Source of the DNA: Mycobacterium kansasii ATCC 12478
Lineage (GTDB): Bacteria > Actinomycetota > Actinomycetes > Mycobacteriales > Mycobacteriaceae
Direction of reading: 5' to 3'
Assembly: GCF_000157895.3 (NCBI RefSeq)
Contig: NC_022663.1
Location: 5,580,001 to 5,644,000 of the forward strand
DNA: 64,000 bases
Below are positions 63,948 through 64,000 of this stretch, one piece after another; positions within the stretch are counted from its first letter, which is position 1; each line of letters begins with the position of its first letter. A program made the position numbers and the translations under genes. The notes under the pieces were generated by a model. The model saw only the letters and a program-made list of their open reading frames with translations, did not search any database and had not been told where the DNA came from.

Positions 63948-64000
63948 GGTGATGGTCCTCTCGGATCTAACCCGAGAGCGCCGAACCATCCAGTCTGGCA

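Noticed and set aside
54148..64000. Insertion sequence (transposase) in the mobile region
   Set aside because: No DDE or HUH transposase and no terminal inverted repeats were seen; recombinases are tyrosine type.

Overview
This window is chromosomal DNA from a slow-growing Mycobacterium close to, but not identical with, the M. tuberculosis complex. It is GC-rich and carries PE/PPE genes, IdeR, SigA/SigB, AftC and Cei. Positions about 1-54,000 follow, in reverse orientation, the gene order I know for M. tuberculosis H37Rv from about Rv2715 down to Rv2668. Many proteins match the lengths of their H37Rv counterparts. The species cannot be named from the sequence alone.

Core region 1-25,214: an alpha/beta hydrolase cut by the window edge, a PAC2 protein, sthA, a DUF4192 protein, the regulator pair ideR-sigB, small conserved actinobacterial proteins (DUF3099, DUF3039, YihY/BrkB, DUF7455, DUF952, RidA), sigA, ppgK, suhB, cei, dut, a Trk/Ceo potassium-uptake module with an APC permease, an RNA methyltransferase, and a three-gene ABC exporter. 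A 53-bp tandem MIRU-like array lies between the divergent ppgK and suhB. An 11-bp tandem repeat and a strong hairpin lie between sigB and ideR.

Insertion 25,215-30,380: two PPE-SVP genes, one with a C-terminal SHOCT domain, together with a truncated PE, a scrambled PE remnant and a DUF421 membrane protein. This block is absent from the H37Rv order I know.

Core region 30,381-54,147: tandem arsA/arsB permeases, a CBS protein, dxs, an RNase D-like protein, DUF3000, echA15, a three-gene GMC oxidoreductase operon that I do not know from this place in H37Rv, and the heme operon hemE-hemY-chdC followed by a methyltransferase gene broken by a one-base frameshift. Next come msrB, aftC, a lipoprotein hydrolase, a RibD-like reductase, zapE, a GNAT protein, two exported small proteins and a TPR protein.

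Mobile region 54,148-64,000: a fragment resembling the 3' end of tRNA-Val, a phiRv2-type tyrosine integrase and a tightly overlapping same-strand operon. The operon holds an excisionase-like protein, a DnaB-N-like protein, a primase/helicase-like ATPase and small unknown proteins, with no capsid, portal, terminase or lysis gene in view. It looks like a phage-satellite or a decayed phiRv-type element. A cluster of GGCGAGTCA repeats inside the ATPase gene looks like replication iterons. To its right lie a PIN toxin/HTH antitoxin pair and a second integrase module whose recombinase is split by one in-frame TGA. This second module suggests layered mobile elements; the right boundary is outside the window.
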